DNA from: Pelagibacterales bacterium SAG-MED15
GTDB lineage: Bacteria; Pseudomonadota; Alphaproteobacteria; Pelagibacterales; Pelagibacteraceae
Length of the DNA stretch: 64,000 nt
Direction of reading: 5' to 3'
Assembly (NCBI GenBank): GCA_014654065.1
Contig: JACWDM010000007.1
Coordinates: forward strand, 1 to 64,000
Part shown: positions 45,132-53,751 of the stretch, in pieces
Position numbering within the stretch: the stretch's first letter is position 1
How the letters are laid out: the number at the start of each line of letters is the position of its first letter
Position numbers and translations under genes: made by a program
The notes under the pieces: generated by a model
Seen by the model: only the letters and a program-made list of their open reading frames with translations
Database searches by the model: none
Told to the model about the DNA's origin: nothing

Positions 45132-46235
45132 CTAAAGTACATAAGGTTCAGGTCTAGCACTTTTATCTAAAACTCTTTCGACAGCAAATTCACTTATATC
45201 TATTGTTTGGTAGGATCCTGTTGTAATTAATTCTGTTAATGCTCGCCCTATTCCCGGGGCTTGCATTAAACCTCTACCAGTAAATCCTGAGGCTAAATAT
45301 ACATTTTCATATTTAGGATGTTTTCCAACAACTGCGTTATTATCTAGCTTATTGCAATCATAATAGCCTGCCCAACCTCCTGTAAGTTTAAGTTCCTCAA
45401 AAGCAGGAATCCTTTTTGCAAGGGCTGGCCATACTAACTCCTCAAAATCGTTCCATGCGGGTTCTAAGTCTTCTGCATCAAAGACTGATAACGGAGAACC
45501 AGCTAAATATTCTTTTCCTTCAGGTCTCCAGTAAACTCCTGTTGTTAAATCTCCTGTTAAAGGCATTTCTGGATAATGTTTTGGACATTTTACTCTAAAC
45601 ACAGTGTGCTTTTGAGGCACCACAGGTATGTCATCTAAAAGTTTTTTGGTCCAACAACCAGCTGCAGATATTATTGTTTTCGCTTTTATCTCTGAAATAT
45701 TATTTATTTCTCCTTTAACAAATTCAGCTCCTAGCTCAATAGCTTTACTTTTTAAAGCGCCATGAAACATAAAAGGATCAATCCAACCTTCAGTTTTATT
45801 ATCTGTATATGTTGCTGTTTCTATACCATCATTATTTATGTATGGAAAAATTTTAGATAACTCTGATCCTTTGATATTTTTTGTTCCAGCATCACAAGCT
45901 TTATGATTTTCTAATGCTCTATACTGTTCTTCTGCATGCTCAGGTCCAAACATTAAAAGATAACCATTGGTTACCATACTAGCTGTTGGATTTGGATTTT
46001 TTTCAGTTTTTAATACATTAGGTAGGTTAAAAATAAATTCTTTAGCAAATTTTCCTAAAAGAATATTTTCCTTTTGGAAAAATTGTCTTCTGAAACCTCC
46101 AAGTGATAATGGAAAGGATGCTTGTTTGTAAGTTGGATCTCTCTCGATTACCTTAACTTTTCTACCTTCTTTAGCCAAAAAATAAGCTGTTGAAGTTCCA
46201 ATAATTCCTCCACCAATTATAACTACATCTTCCAT
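45132..46235 (-). CDS. FAD-dependent oxidoreductase of the DAO family
   Basis: A 367-residue flavoprotein with the N-terminal dinucleotide motif VVIIGGGIIGTSTAYFLAKE, LGGFRRQFFQKENILLGKFA, an internal IISAAGCWTKKLL, WRPEGKEYLAGSPLS and the C-terminal VYLASGFTGRGLMQAPGIGR, characteristic of sarcosine oxidase/FOXRED1/glycine oxidase relatives. Such enzymes oxidise secondary or primary amines of N-methylated or amino-acid substrates. Substrate unknown; FDH 2 kb away could remove C1 units if the substrate is N-methylated. A ThiO role (glycine oxidase for thiazole) cannot be excluded but the gene is far from thiSG. Confidence 0.8.
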   Translation of the reverse strand: MEDVVIIGGGIIGTSTAYFLAKEGRKVKVIERDPTYKQASFPLSLGGFRRQFFQKENILLGKFAKEFIFNLPNVLKTEKNPNPTASMVTNGYLLMFGPEHAEEQYRALENHKACDAGTKNIKGSELSKIFPYINNDGIETATYTDNKTEGWIDPFMFHGALKSKAIELGAEFVKGEINNISEIKAKTIISAAGCWTKKLLDDIPVVPQKHTVFRVKCPKHYPEMPLTGDLTTGVYWRPEGKEYLAGSPLSVFDAEDLEPAWNDFEELVWPALAKRIPAFEELKLTGGWAGYYDCNKLDNNAVVGKHPKYENVYLASGFTGRGLMQAPGIGRALTELITTGSYQTIDISEFAVERVLDKSARPEPYVL

Positions 46236-46236
46236 A

Positions 46237-46704
46237 TCAATTTAAATATAATAAAGTCGCATTAAGTATTAGGGCATAACAACTCCATAATAAATATGGA
46301 ATCATTAAATAATAGCTGAGTATACTAATCTGTTTAAATTTTACAGTAAGAATTATGATAAACATAATTAATATAAATAAATTTAATAAAGCTAAAGGTA
46401 TGTTATGAAATACAAAAAAAACTATACTCCAAGTTGTATTAAATAATAAATGTATAAAATATATTAGAACTATATTTAAATTTTTTCTATTTTTATGCCA
46501 AGCTGACCATATGGCAATAGTCATAAATAAATAAAGCGTTGTCCAAACTGGTGCAAAAACCCAATCGGGAGGTGTGAGAAATGATTTGTTTAAACTTGAA
46601 TACCAAGGTTCTTTTGCGCTCATAGTTGATATTCCTCCAATAAAGGAGGCCGAATAGGTCGCAACTGCAAAAAGTATAAATGATATAAATTTATTTTTTA
46701 ACAT
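46237..46704 (-). CDS. tspO: TspO/MBR family protein (tryptophan-rich sensory protein)
   Basis: Five-helix membrane protein of the translocator/peripheral benzodiazepine receptor family that binds porphyrins and cholesterol-like ligands. From ATG 46704 it has about 155 residues with the motifs ATYSASFIGGIST, KEPWYSSLNKSFLTPPDWVF, APVWTTLYLFMTIAIWSAWH and NTTWSIVFFVFHN. An upstream TTG (46719) is less likely. In Rhodobacter TspO affects pigment and oxidative-stress gene expression; the role here is inference. It lies 1 bp after the DAO gene's start region and is divergent from an SDR gene. Confidence 0.9.
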   Translation of the reverse strand: MLKNKFISFILFAVATYSASFIGGISTMSAKEPWYSSLNKSFLTPPDWVFAPVWTTLYLFMTIAIWSAWHKNRKNLNIVLIYFIHLLFNTTWSIVFFVFHNIPLALLNLFILIMFIIILTVKFKQISILSYYLMIPYLLWSCYALILNATLLYLN

Positions 46705-46728
46705 TATAATAATATACAATACTTTATT

Positions 46729-47487
46729 ATGAATAAAAAAGTAATTTGGATTACTGGGGCAAGTAGTGGCATAGGCAAAAGTTTGGCCCTTAAATTTGCA
46801 AAGGAAGGGTGGATAGTTGCAGCATCAGCCCGTAGAGAAGATTTACTGCAAGATTTAAATAAAGAAAACAGTAATATTCATTCATTTCCATTAGATGTTA
46901 CAAGTATTGAAAATTGTAAAAATACTTTCAAAAAAATATTGGACCAGTTTAAAGAAATAGAGATATCTTTTTTTTGTACTGGTATTCATGATCCAAAATC
47001 AGAGAAAAAGTTTAATTTAGAGAAAATAAAAAAAATTACTGAAGTTAATTATTTTGGAACATTAAACTGTATCAATTCAGTTTATGACTATTATAGCGAA
47101 AAACAGAGTGGACAAATATCAATTGTATCCTCAGTGGCTGGTTATAGAGGGTTGCCTGCTAGTGGTGCCTATTGTGCTTCTAAGTCAGCCTTAAGTAGTT
47201 TTGCAGAAAGTTTACATTTTGAAATGAAAAGAAAAAACGTTAGAATTTCTTTAATTAGTCCAGGTTTTATAAAAACTCCAATGACCGATATGAACGATTT
47301 TCCGATGCCAATGATTAAAACGCCAGAATTTGCAGCAGATGAAATCTATAAAGGATTAATAAAAGGTAAAAGTTTTGAAATACACTTTCCTAAATCATTT
47401 ACATTTATAATGAAATTATTAAAAATTTTACCTAACTCCATTTATTTTAAGATTGTTGAAAAAGGAATGAGTAAAATTAAATATTAG
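46729..47487 (+). CDS. Short-chain dehydrogenase/reductase
   Basis: A 252-residue SDR with the NAD(P) motif WITGASSGIGKSLALKFA, catalytic Ser in ISIVSSVAGYRGLPAS, YCASKSALSSFAESLHFE (Tyr and Lys) and PGFIKTPMT. The C-terminal extension (FPKSFTFIMKLLKILPNSIY) is hydrophobic, as in membrane-associated SDRs of the DltE type. It converges with a 4-nt overlap on the DUF3833 gene of the cfa cluster, where an SDR is a common partner, so a lipid-related substrate is plausible but unproven. Confidence 0.8.
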   Translation: MNKKVIWITGASSGIGKSLALKFAKEGWIVAASARREDLLQDLNKENSNIHSFPLDVTSIENCKNTFKKILDQFKEIEISFFCTGIHDPKSEKKFNLEKIKKITEVNYFGTLNCINSVYDYYSEKQSGQISIVSSVAGYRGLPASGAYCASKSALSSFAESLHFEMKRKNVRISLISPGFIKTPMTDMNDFPMPMIKTPEFAADEIYKGLIKGKSFEIHFPKSFTFIMKLLKILPNSIYFKIVEKGMSKIKY

Positions 47488-48035
47488 TCTTTAACAAAAA
47501 AAACAGTTAACTCAGCTACTTTAAAGCCAAATTTAGTCATTACAGCTCTGTTGATAGCAACCTTATCGTCTTGTTTAAAAATCCAATCATCAAAAGTAAT
47601 TTTAATCTCTTTACCTTTGACAGGCACCAATAATACATACTCAAATTTAAATGCAGGTCCATATGAGTAACCTTTTGCTTTGCCAACTACATCACCTGCT
47701 GTTCCTTCATAATTATGTTCATCAATTTTATTAATTTTCCATTGTCTAGTTTGGATTTCTCCATCATCCCAATTAAACTTTTCATCCAATATCAATTGAG
47801 TACCATCCCATTTGCCGTCTAAATCAGCAGTAAATTGCCTCGTAACTTTTCCAGATCTATTTTGAAGAATACCCCACGCTTTAACATTGCCTGATAAATA
47901 TTCTTCAATTACTAACCTTGGTTCCTTATTTTTAAAATCTTCTGGTTTCATATTACTATTAGTAGAACAGCTTGTAGTAAATGCAAATATAATTATCAAC
48001 AAAAAAGGAAATAATAACTTAAAAATATTTTTCAT
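47484..48035 (-). CDS. DUF3833 lipoprotein
   Basis: A 183-residue predicted lipoprotein: signal peptide LLFPFLLIIIFAFTTSCSTN with the lipobox Cys at about residue 23. The mature part has NVKAWGILQNRSGKVTRQF, DLDGKWDGTQLILDEKFNWD, ADVTG-like turns (EGTAGDVVGKAKGYSYGPAF) and NRAVMTKFGFKVAELTVFF, the DUF3833 pattern, probably a beta-barrel/lipocalin-like fold. Function unknown. It is the last gene of the COG2907-DUF1365-cfa run, 4 bp after cfa; DUF3833 accompanies cfa in many proteobacteria. Confidence 0.85.
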   Translation of the reverse strand: MKNIFKLLFPFLLIIIFAFTTSCSTNSNMKPEDFKNKEPRLVIEEYLSGNVKAWGILQNRSGKVTRQFTADLDGKWDGTQLILDEKFNWDDGEIQTRQWKINKIDEHNYEGTAGDVVGKAKGYSYGPAFKFEYVLLVPVKGKEIKITFDDWIFKQDDKVAINRAVMTKFGFKVAELTVFFVKD

Positions 48036-48039
48036 AAAT

Positions 48040-49212
48040 TTATTTATTCTGTAATGAAAATTGTATTAGATCAATATTTTTTGATTTAAAGCCTGCTTCA
48101 CAATATGATAGGTAAAAATCCCACATTCTTTTAAAGGTTAGATCAAATCCTTGCTTTGATATGGAGTCCCATTTTTTTAAAAACTCATCTCTCCATACCA
48201 TTAAAGTATTTGAGTAATGTAACCCATAAGAATTGCATGCATCAAATTCAAGTCCTGCATTATTTGAAAGTTTGTTTATAATTTTTTTACAAGGCAAAAA
48301 ACCTCCTGGAAAAATATATTTTTGAATAAAATCTTGTTTGGCTTTATATCTATCATAAAGATTGTCATCTATTACGATTGCTTGTATAGCCGCCGTACCA
48401 CTATTTTCTAAATTTTTTTTAATTGATCTAAAATAACCATTTAAATAATTCTGACCAACTGCTTCTATCATTTCAATTGAGGCAATAGAATTATACTTTG
48501 ATTTTACATCTCTATAATCTGTCATACTAATATTAACTTTTTCATTTAAACCATTTTTAAAAATTCTTTCTTTGGCAAATTGAAACTGTCTTTTTGATAT
48601 TGTAATGCAATCAAGTTTTACATCATAGTTTTTTCCAACATATTCTGCATAACCACCCCAGCCACATCCAATTTCTAACATTTTATCACCTGGTCTTGGC
48701 TTTAATAAATTTGAAAGTTTTTTATATTTGTTGATTTGTGCATCTTCTAAATCACTTTTTCCATTTTCAAAAATTGCACTTGAATATGTTAGGGTTTTAT
48801 CTAACCATATTGAAAAAAATTCATTTCCTAAATCATAATGTTTAGAAATGTTTTCCTTACTTCTTTCTATGGTATTCTTTATAAAAATACTTTTTAAATA
48901 ATTAAAAATAGGAAAATCAAATAGTCCTGAAAATTTATGAATTGTTTTTATATTCTTAGCTAAAATTTCAATAAGTGATGTAAGATCATTTGTTTCTATA
49001 TCTCCTCGCATATAAGCTTCTGCAAGACCAATACTTCCTTTGTTGATTACATCCAAAAGAAAACCTGGTTTTTTTATTACTAAGTCAGACTGAAGTTTAG
49101 AATTACGATTTCCAAAAGTATAATTTTTTCCATCAAAATTTTTTAAATTTATTTTTCCATATTTTATTTTCTTCAATAATGAAAATATTATTTTATCTGT
49201 TATTTTTGGCAT
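48040..49212 (-). CDS. cfa: Cyclopropane-fatty-acyl-phospholipid synthase-type methyltransferase
   Basis: SAM-dependent enzyme acting on unsaturated acyl chains of membrane phospholipids. The 390 residues have an N-terminal lipid-binding region (LAEAYMRGDIETNDLTSLIE), then the methyltransferase with HYDLGNEFFSIWLDKTLTYS, SAM motif MLEIGCGWGGYAEYVGKNY, SIEMIEAVGQNYLNGYFRSI, and FIQKYIFPGGFLPC. These are intact Cfa motifs. In Rhodobacter a Cfa-like enzyme in a related gene set methylates unsaturated chains en route to furan fatty acids, so the product could be cyclopropane or a methylated chain. It sits 3 bp after DUF1365. Confidence 0.9.
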   Translation of the reverse strand: MPKITDKIIFSLLKKIKYGKINLKNFDGKNYTFGNRNSKLQSDLVIKKPGFLLDVINKGSIGLAEAYMRGDIETNDLTSLIEILAKNIKTIHKFSGLFDFPIFNYLKSIFIKNTIERSKENISKHYDLGNEFFSIWLDKTLTYSSAIFENGKSDLEDAQINKYKKLSNLLKPRPGDKMLEIGCGWGGYAEYVGKNYDVKLDCITISKRQFQFAKERIFKNGLNEKVNISMTDYRDVKSKYNSIASIEMIEAVGQNYLNGYFRSIKKNLENSGTAAIQAIVIDDNLYDRYKAKQDFIQKYIFPGGFLPCKKIINKLSNNAGLEFDACNSYGLHYSNTLMVWRDEFLKKWDSISKQGFDLTFKRMWDFYLSYCEAGFKSKNIDLIQFSLQNK

Positions 49213-49215
49213 AAA

Positions 49216-49983
49216 TTATTTTTCAAATGTAATATTATTTTTAATATTTATACTTCTCTTAACTAGTTTAATTCCTTTAAGCCATAATCTTAATGCCTCA
49301 TAATGTATCGCTGATATTATTTTAAGAGTCATCAGTGGATGTTTAATGTAAGAAAATAGGAGATTTTTACTATTAAAACTTGATCTCACGCCATCCTGTG
49401 ATGCGAATAAAAGTTTACCAGATTTATCTCTCTGGTCGATTATAACAGACAAATTGTTACCAGGATTTAATACCTTAAAATTATAGGTTGAATCGAGATC
49501 CATAAAAGGTGATACAAAAAATTTTTTATTACAATTATTTTTTACGAAATTTCCCCCTTCTTGAACTTTAAAAACATAAGTGTGCTGCTCGCCAAAGGTA
49601 TTTTTAACTTCATATAAAATCGATATTAAATCTGAATTTTTGTTAAAAATAAAAAAAATACTTAAAGGATTAAAAACATAGCCGAGTATTCTTGGGTAAC
49701 ATAAAATTTTTATTTTTAATTCTTTATCAATTATACCAATAGACTTTAAATTTTTCTTAACCCAATCAACCAGTGATGATCCATCTCTAGGGCCATGATC
49801 TTTGTCATAAAAACTCATTAAGTTAAATTTATTGTGTGAAAAAAAATAAATTTTTTTATTTATTTCATTTATCTCATCGAAATCTAAATATAATGAAAAT
49901 ACCTTATACTTAAAAAAATGAGTTCTTGGTTTAAATCTTTTGTGTATTACTTCTCCATTATAGATATAAGATTCTTTAATCAT
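49216..49983 (-). CDS. DUF1365 family protein
   Basis: A 255-residue protein matching DUF1365: start YNGEVIHKRFKPRTHFFKYK, DKDHGPRDGSSLVDWVKKNL, ILGYVFNPLSIFFIFNKNSD, LYEVKNTFGEQHTYVF, and FVSPFMDLDSTYNFKV with the C-terminal TLKIISAIHYEALRLWLKGI. No characterised catalytic residues are known to me. It overlaps the COG2907 gene by 8 nt and precedes cfa by 3 bp, a conserved trio (COG2907-DUF1365-cfa) across proteobacteria linked to fatty-acid modification and singlet-oxygen responses. Confidence 0.88.
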   Translation of the reverse strand: MIKESYIYNGEVIHKRFKPRTHFFKYKVFSLYLDFDEINEINKKIYFFSHNKFNLMSFYDKDHGPRDGSSLVDWVKKNLKSIGIIDKELKIKILCYPRILGYVFNPLSIFFIFNKNSDLISILYEVKNTFGEQHTYVFKVQEGGNFVKNNCNKKFFVSPFMDLDSTYNFKVLNPGNNLSVIIDQRDKSGKLLFASQDGVRSSFNSKNLLFSYIKHPLMTLKIISAIHYEALRLWLKGIKLVKRSINIKNNITFEK

Positions 49984-51223
49984 TTAAATAATTCATCATT
50001 TCAATAGTAGATTTTATTCCATCTTCATGAAAACCATAGCCAAAATAACCACCACAAAACAATAAATTTTTCTGATTTTGTAACTTTTTGAGTAATTTTT
50101 GATTTTCTAGTGCATCTAAATCATAATATGGATGAGTAAAAGTAATTTTTTTAAATACTTTATCCTCATTTATTTTTAGAAAGGGATTTAAAGTTAGAAA
50201 TATATTTCTTTTAACTTTCAAATTTTGAAGAAGGTTCAGCCAATAAGTAATTGATGTGTTGTTTAAATTATTTAAATCTATATTTGAATTCCATGCTGAC
50301 CAAGTCTTAATATTCTTTGGCATAACATTACTGTCTGAGTGAATATAGGCAGTATTTTTTTTATACTTAAACTTGGAGAGAATTTGTTTTTCATCATTTG
50401 TGGGGTTTTCAATTAATGAAAGGGCTTCATCAGCATGAGTAGCCATAACTACTTTATCATAATCAAAAAATTCATTTTTATCTCCATAGAAAATTCTCAC
50501 ATTTGACTCGCCTCTTTTGATTTTTTTAATTTCATAATTTTTATAATACTCTCCGCTTATATTTTTTAAAATTTTATTTACATATGTTCTGCTTCTATTC
50601 TTAACAGTATACCATTGTGGTCTATTGGAGAGCTTAAACAAACCATGATTTTGAAAAAACTTTAAAAAAAAAGTTAAAGGCATTTGACTAGCCTCGTATG
50701 GTGGCATTGACCAAATTGCAGCAACCATTGGAATAATATGATAATTAATAAAATATTTTGAAAGTTTTTGCTTCTCTAAATAATCACCTAATGTTTGTTT
50801 TTTATCTAGTAAACTAATTTTGGAACTTTTCTTATAAAAATTTATAATCTCAAAAAACATTCTTAAAAATTTTAAATTTAGTATATTTTTTCTATTTGAA
50901 AAAATACCATCCAGTCCTTTTCCACAATATTCTATTTCCTGTTTTTGTGAGGTCACTGAAAAACTCATGTTGCTCTTTTCTATTTCAACATTATTTTCAT
51001 TAAAAAAATTAATTAAATTGGGGTATGTTAAATAGTTAAAAACAATAAATCCTACATCTATTGGAATGCTTTTTTTTTCAATATCATCAATTTTTAAATC
51101 TATAGTATGTGCGTGCCCTCCAAAATGATCTTCTTTCTCAAACAGATCTACATTATGTTTTTTTGATAAATAAAAAGCAGCACTTAGCCCAGAAATCCCA
51201 GATCCAATAATAGCAATTTTCAT
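49976..51223 (-). CDS. COG2907-type FAD-dependent amine-oxidase-like protein
   Basis: A 415-residue flavoprotein: N-terminal FAD motif IAIIGSGISGLSAAFYLSKK, LFEKEDHFGGHAHTIDLKI (second FAD contact), VDVGFIVFNYLTYPNLINFF, VMATHADEALSLIENP and the C-terminal NLLFCGGYFGYGFHEDGIKS. These are the signatures of the predicted NAD/FAD-binding family COG2907. In Rhodobacter a homologue belongs to the genes for furan fatty acid formation, where desaturation is proposed. Substrate here unproven. It is followed by DUF1365 (8-nt overlap) and preceded by an EamA carrier gene 13 bp away. Confidence 0.88.
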   Translation of the reverse strand: MKIAIIGSGISGLSAAFYLSKKHNVDLFEKEDHFGGHAHTIDLKIDDIEKKSIPIDVGFIVFNYLTYPNLINFFNENNVEIEKSNMSFSVTSQKQEIEYCGKGLDGIFSNRKNILNLKFLRMFFEIINFYKKSSKISLLDKKQTLGDYLEKQKLSKYFINYHIIPMVAAIWSMPPYEASQMPLTFFLKFFQNHGLFKLSNRPQWYTVKNRSRTYVNKILKNISGEYYKNYEIKKIKRGESNVRIFYGDKNEFFDYDKVVMATHADEALSLIENPTNDEKQILSKFKYKKNTAYIHSDSNVMPKNIKTWSAWNSNIDLNNLNNTSITYWLNLLQNLKVKRNIFLTLNPFLKINEDKVFKKITFTHPYYDLDALENQKLLKKLQNQKNLLFCGGYFGYGFHEDGIKSTIEMMNYLND

Positions 51224-51236
51224 TTTTTAAAATTAA

Positions 51237-52118
51237 TTATTCTTTGAGAATAGTTTTTTTTTCACCTTTTATTGAAGTGTAAAATTGAAGCAAAACTGCA
51301 GAAATAACTATCATGCCTCCAATCAAAACTATATATGAAGAACTTTCGTTGATGAATAACCACGCCCAAAATGGGCCTAAAACAGCTTCTGTTAACATTA
51401 TTATTCCAACCATTGCTGATGATGTTGTTCTTGCTCCAATTGTTATAAAAATAAAACCAAAACCTAGTTGAAAAAATCCTGCTAAAAAACCTAAGAATAT
51501 ATCATGTGGTGATATAATTATTTTCCCTGCAATATAAAAACCAATGCACATTGCAACCACACCTGCGTACAATTGTATTGGTATCATATCTACACTTGGA
51601 TACTTTCTAATAATCAATATAAGAATAGCGAATGATATTGGCATTACAAATGCTGCTAGATTACCGGACATTTGCCCTGGTTCTAAATCTGAACCAACCA
51701 TTAACAAAATACCAAATATAGCAAGTATAATTGAAACTAAAGTAATTTTTGAAATTTTTTCTTTGAGATAGAAAAAACCAAATATTGCTAAAAAAATAGT
51801 TTGGGTTTGAATAATAAAATTTGTATTTGCTACAGTAGTATTATACATAGCAAAAACGTATCCACAAAACCCTGTAGATAAAATTATCCCACCAAAAATA
51901 CCTGGAATTCCTGAATTATAAAAAGCATTAAAAAAATTTTTTTTGTAAGTAATTACTAAAAAAATACATACAACGAGAATAAAAAAGAGAGATCGCCAAA
52001 ACAATATCTGCCATAATGTAGCTCCCTCAAAAGATTTTACGATTAAACCTCCAAAACTTAAACTACAAGCACCAAAAAAAATTAATAATGGACCTGGTAG
52101 TTTTTGAATTATTTTCAT
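51237..52118 (-). CDS. EamA/DMT family transporter downstream of pxpBC
   Basis: A 293-residue carrier with ten membrane segments and two EamA repeats (SFGGLIVKSFEGATLWQILF, NTTVANTNFIIQTQTIFLAI, and in the second half AGFFQLGFGFIFITIGARTT with MLTEAVLGPFWAWLFI). Its start overlaps the pxpC stop (ATGA), so it is translationally coupled to the 5-oxoprolinase genes and might move oxoproline or a related amino acid; this is inference. Downstream, COG2907 follows after 13 bp in the same transcript direction. Confidence 0.82.
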   Translation of the reverse strand: MKIIQKLPGPLLIFFGACSLSFGGLIVKSFEGATLWQILFWRSLFFILVVCIFLVITYKKNFFNAFYNSGIPGIFGGIILSTGFCGYVFAMYNTTVANTNFIIQTQTIFLAIFGFFYLKEKISKITLVSIILAIFGILLMVGSDLEPGQMSGNLAAFVMPISFAILILIIRKYPSVDMIPIQLYAGVVAMCIGFYIAGKIIISPHDIFLGFLAGFFQLGFGFIFITIGARTTSSAMVGIIMLTEAVLGPFWAWLFINESSSYIVLIGGMIVISAVLLQFYTSIKGEKKTILKE

Positions 52119-53065
52119 TTAACTTGATTTAATAAATTTTCAGTTTCTAAGGAATAAAGTTTATATAGTTTTTCTGCTTCATGGAGATCAATTAATTTAA
52201 ATTTAATTTTTGAATTCGGTACGAATTGAACAAGCTTATCATAATCAGCACTTATAACTACCCCAATTTTTGGATATCCTCCTATAGTTCCATGATCAGA
52301 TAGCATTATTATTGGATTACCATCTGGAGGTATTTGAATTGCACCTTTTACTATACCTTCAGATCTTATATTTTTTTCCTTAATATTTTCAATTTTTGGC
52401 CCCTCTATTCTCATACCCATTCTGTCAGTAAGTTTTGTGACTACAAATTCTTTTTTTAAAAAATTATCTATTCCCTCTTTTGAAAAATAGTCGTAATTAG
52501 TTCCTTTTAATATTCTTATATATTCAATTTTAGAATTTAAATATTTAACTTGTTTACTTTGTAGCTGTGGGTTTATTTTATTTATAAGTATTTTTTGTTT
52601 TAAAAATAATTTCTTACCATCAAAAGGTCCAACATTTGCTCTTGTGAAAGTTGAATAGCTATTTAAAATTTTATCTAAACTAAATCCACCTGAAACTGCA
52701 AGATATCCATATATAGATTTATTTGTAGAGATGATATCTAATTTATCTTTATGGTTTAAAATATAACTTTTATAACATTCACCATTGATTATGGTGTTAT
52801 CCTTTTTAATTATTTTAAATTTTACATCACCTGTTATAGAAAAAGAGATATTTTCACCATTAAATTCAAATAATGGTCCTTGATATGCAAATTCTATTAC
52901 TCCTTGATTATCTTCATTATTTACCAAGGCATTAGATATTACAAAGTTTCTATTATCCATTGCTCCACTGAAAGGAAGTCCAATATGATAAAAGTTTTCT
53001 CTTCCTTGATCTTGGAATGTAGAGTTAATTCCGGCTCTCAGTACCTCAAAAAAATTATTTTTCAT
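52115..53065 (-). CDS. pxpC: 5-oxoprolinase subunit C
   Basis: Part of the ATP-dependent PxpABC 5-oxoprolinase that opens pyroglutamate to glutamate. The 316-residue protein matches the KipA/allophanate hydrolase subunit 2 family: VLRAGINSTFQDQGRENFYH, GLPFSGAMDNRNFVISNALV, YLAVSGGFSLDKILNSYSTF, TDRMGMRIEGPKI, EGIVKGAIQIPPDGNPIIML and SDHGTIGGYPKIGVV. It overlaps pxpB by 11 nt and EamA by 4 nt. Confidence 0.93.
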   Translation of the reverse strand: MKNNFFEVLRAGINSTFQDQGRENFYHIGLPFSGAMDNRNFVISNALVNNEDNQGVIEFAYQGPLFEFNGENISFSITGDVKFKIIKKDNTIINGECYKSYILNHKDKLDIISTNKSIYGYLAVSGGFSLDKILNSYSTFTRANVGPFDGKKLFLKQKILINKINPQLQSKQVKYLNSKIEYIRILKGTNYDYFSKEGIDNFLKKEFVVTKLTDRMGMRIEGPKIENIKEKNIRSEGIVKGAIQIPPDGNPIIMLSDHGTIGGYPKIGVVISADYDKLVQFVPNSKIKFKLIDLHEAEKLYKLYSLETENLLNQVK

Positions 53066-53732
53066 TTAATTTCTCATATTCATTTTTTGATATTTGAAAA
53101 AAAGACACTTCATCCCCGGGATTAATCATTATTGGTTTATCCTTATTGCCAGGATCAAAAATCCTTTGCGGTGTATTACCTATGATATTCCATCCTCCTG
53201 GACTCTCGAAGGTATAAATATTGGTAAATTGCTCTGTAATACCTACAGATCCCTTTGGTACCTTTACCCTGGGTGTTTTTAAACGTTCTATCCTAAGGTC
53301 CTTATCTATATTACCCATAAAGGGCATGCCTGCAATAAATCCTGTCATATAACAAAAATATTCCTGATTAAGAAACTTTTTTAAAATTTCCTCCGGACTC
53401 AAGTTTAATTTATTAGTAAGTCTTTCTTTATCTAAGAAAAAATCGTCTTCGCAGCAAATTGGTAACTTAATTTTTTTAAAACTTTTTTCGTTTTCAGTAG
53501 AAATTTTTATATTTTGAATTTTTTCTTTAAGCTCTAAAAAACTTGTAATTTTTAAATTAAACGAAATTATTAGTTTATTATAAGATGGGGTAATATTTGT
53601 AATTTCTTCTAAATTTAAATTTTTTAGACTATTAAAATAATTTATAACTTTTCTATTCGTTTCTATATTTATTTGATCGCCAAAATCATAATAAATTGCT
53701 GCATCTCCAAGATTTAATATATTTTTGACCAT
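53055..53732 (-). CDS. pxpB: 5-oxoprolinase subunit B
   Basis: KipI-type subunit of PxpABC. The 225 residues show GDAAIYYDFGDQINIETNRK, NITPSYNKLIISFN, PICCEDDFFLDKERL, YFCYMTGFIAGMPFMGNIDK (the conserved FxPGFxY-like block), TPRVKVPKGSVGITEQFTNI and SPGGWNIIGNTPQRIFDP followed by INPGDEVSFFQIS. Its start is 19 bp from the divergent pxpA start, so the three subunits are split across two strands around a tiny spacer. Confidence 0.93.
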   Translation of the reverse strand: MVKNILNLGDAAIYYDFGDQINIETNRKVINYFNSLKNLNLEEITNITPSYNKLIISFNLKITSFLELKEKIQNIKISTENEKSFKKIKLPICCEDDFFLDKERLTNKLNLSPEEILKKFLNQEYFCYMTGFIAGMPFMGNIDKDLRIERLKTPRVKVPKGSVGITEQFTNIYTFESPGGWNIIGNTPQRIFDPGNKDKPIMINPGDEVSFFQISKNEYEKLNEK

Positions 53733-53736
53733 CCCA

Positions 53737-53745
53737 TGTTATACT
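53737..53745 (+). promoter_or_regulatory. Candidate extended -10 promoter for pxpA
   Basis: TGTTATACT at 53737-53745 is an extended -10 (TGn plus TATACT). A transcript starting 6-7 bases downstream would begin at or just before the ATG at 53752, giving a leaderless or nearly leaderless mRNA. There is no -35 at the usual distance. It lies inside the 19-bp divergent spacer. Confidence 0.35.
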
Positions 53746-53751
53746 TTATGT

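Noticed and set aside
35876..52118. The accessory half as a genomic island with phage or integrative element.
   Set aside because: No integrase, transposase, tRNA junction or attachment repeats are visible; composition and gene packing look like the rest of the window.
53725..53751. Longer pxpA start overlapping pxpB.
   Set aside because: The extra residues (MTIPCYTLC) are antisense to the pxpB start and not part of the YcsF fold, which begins at MEININCDLGE.
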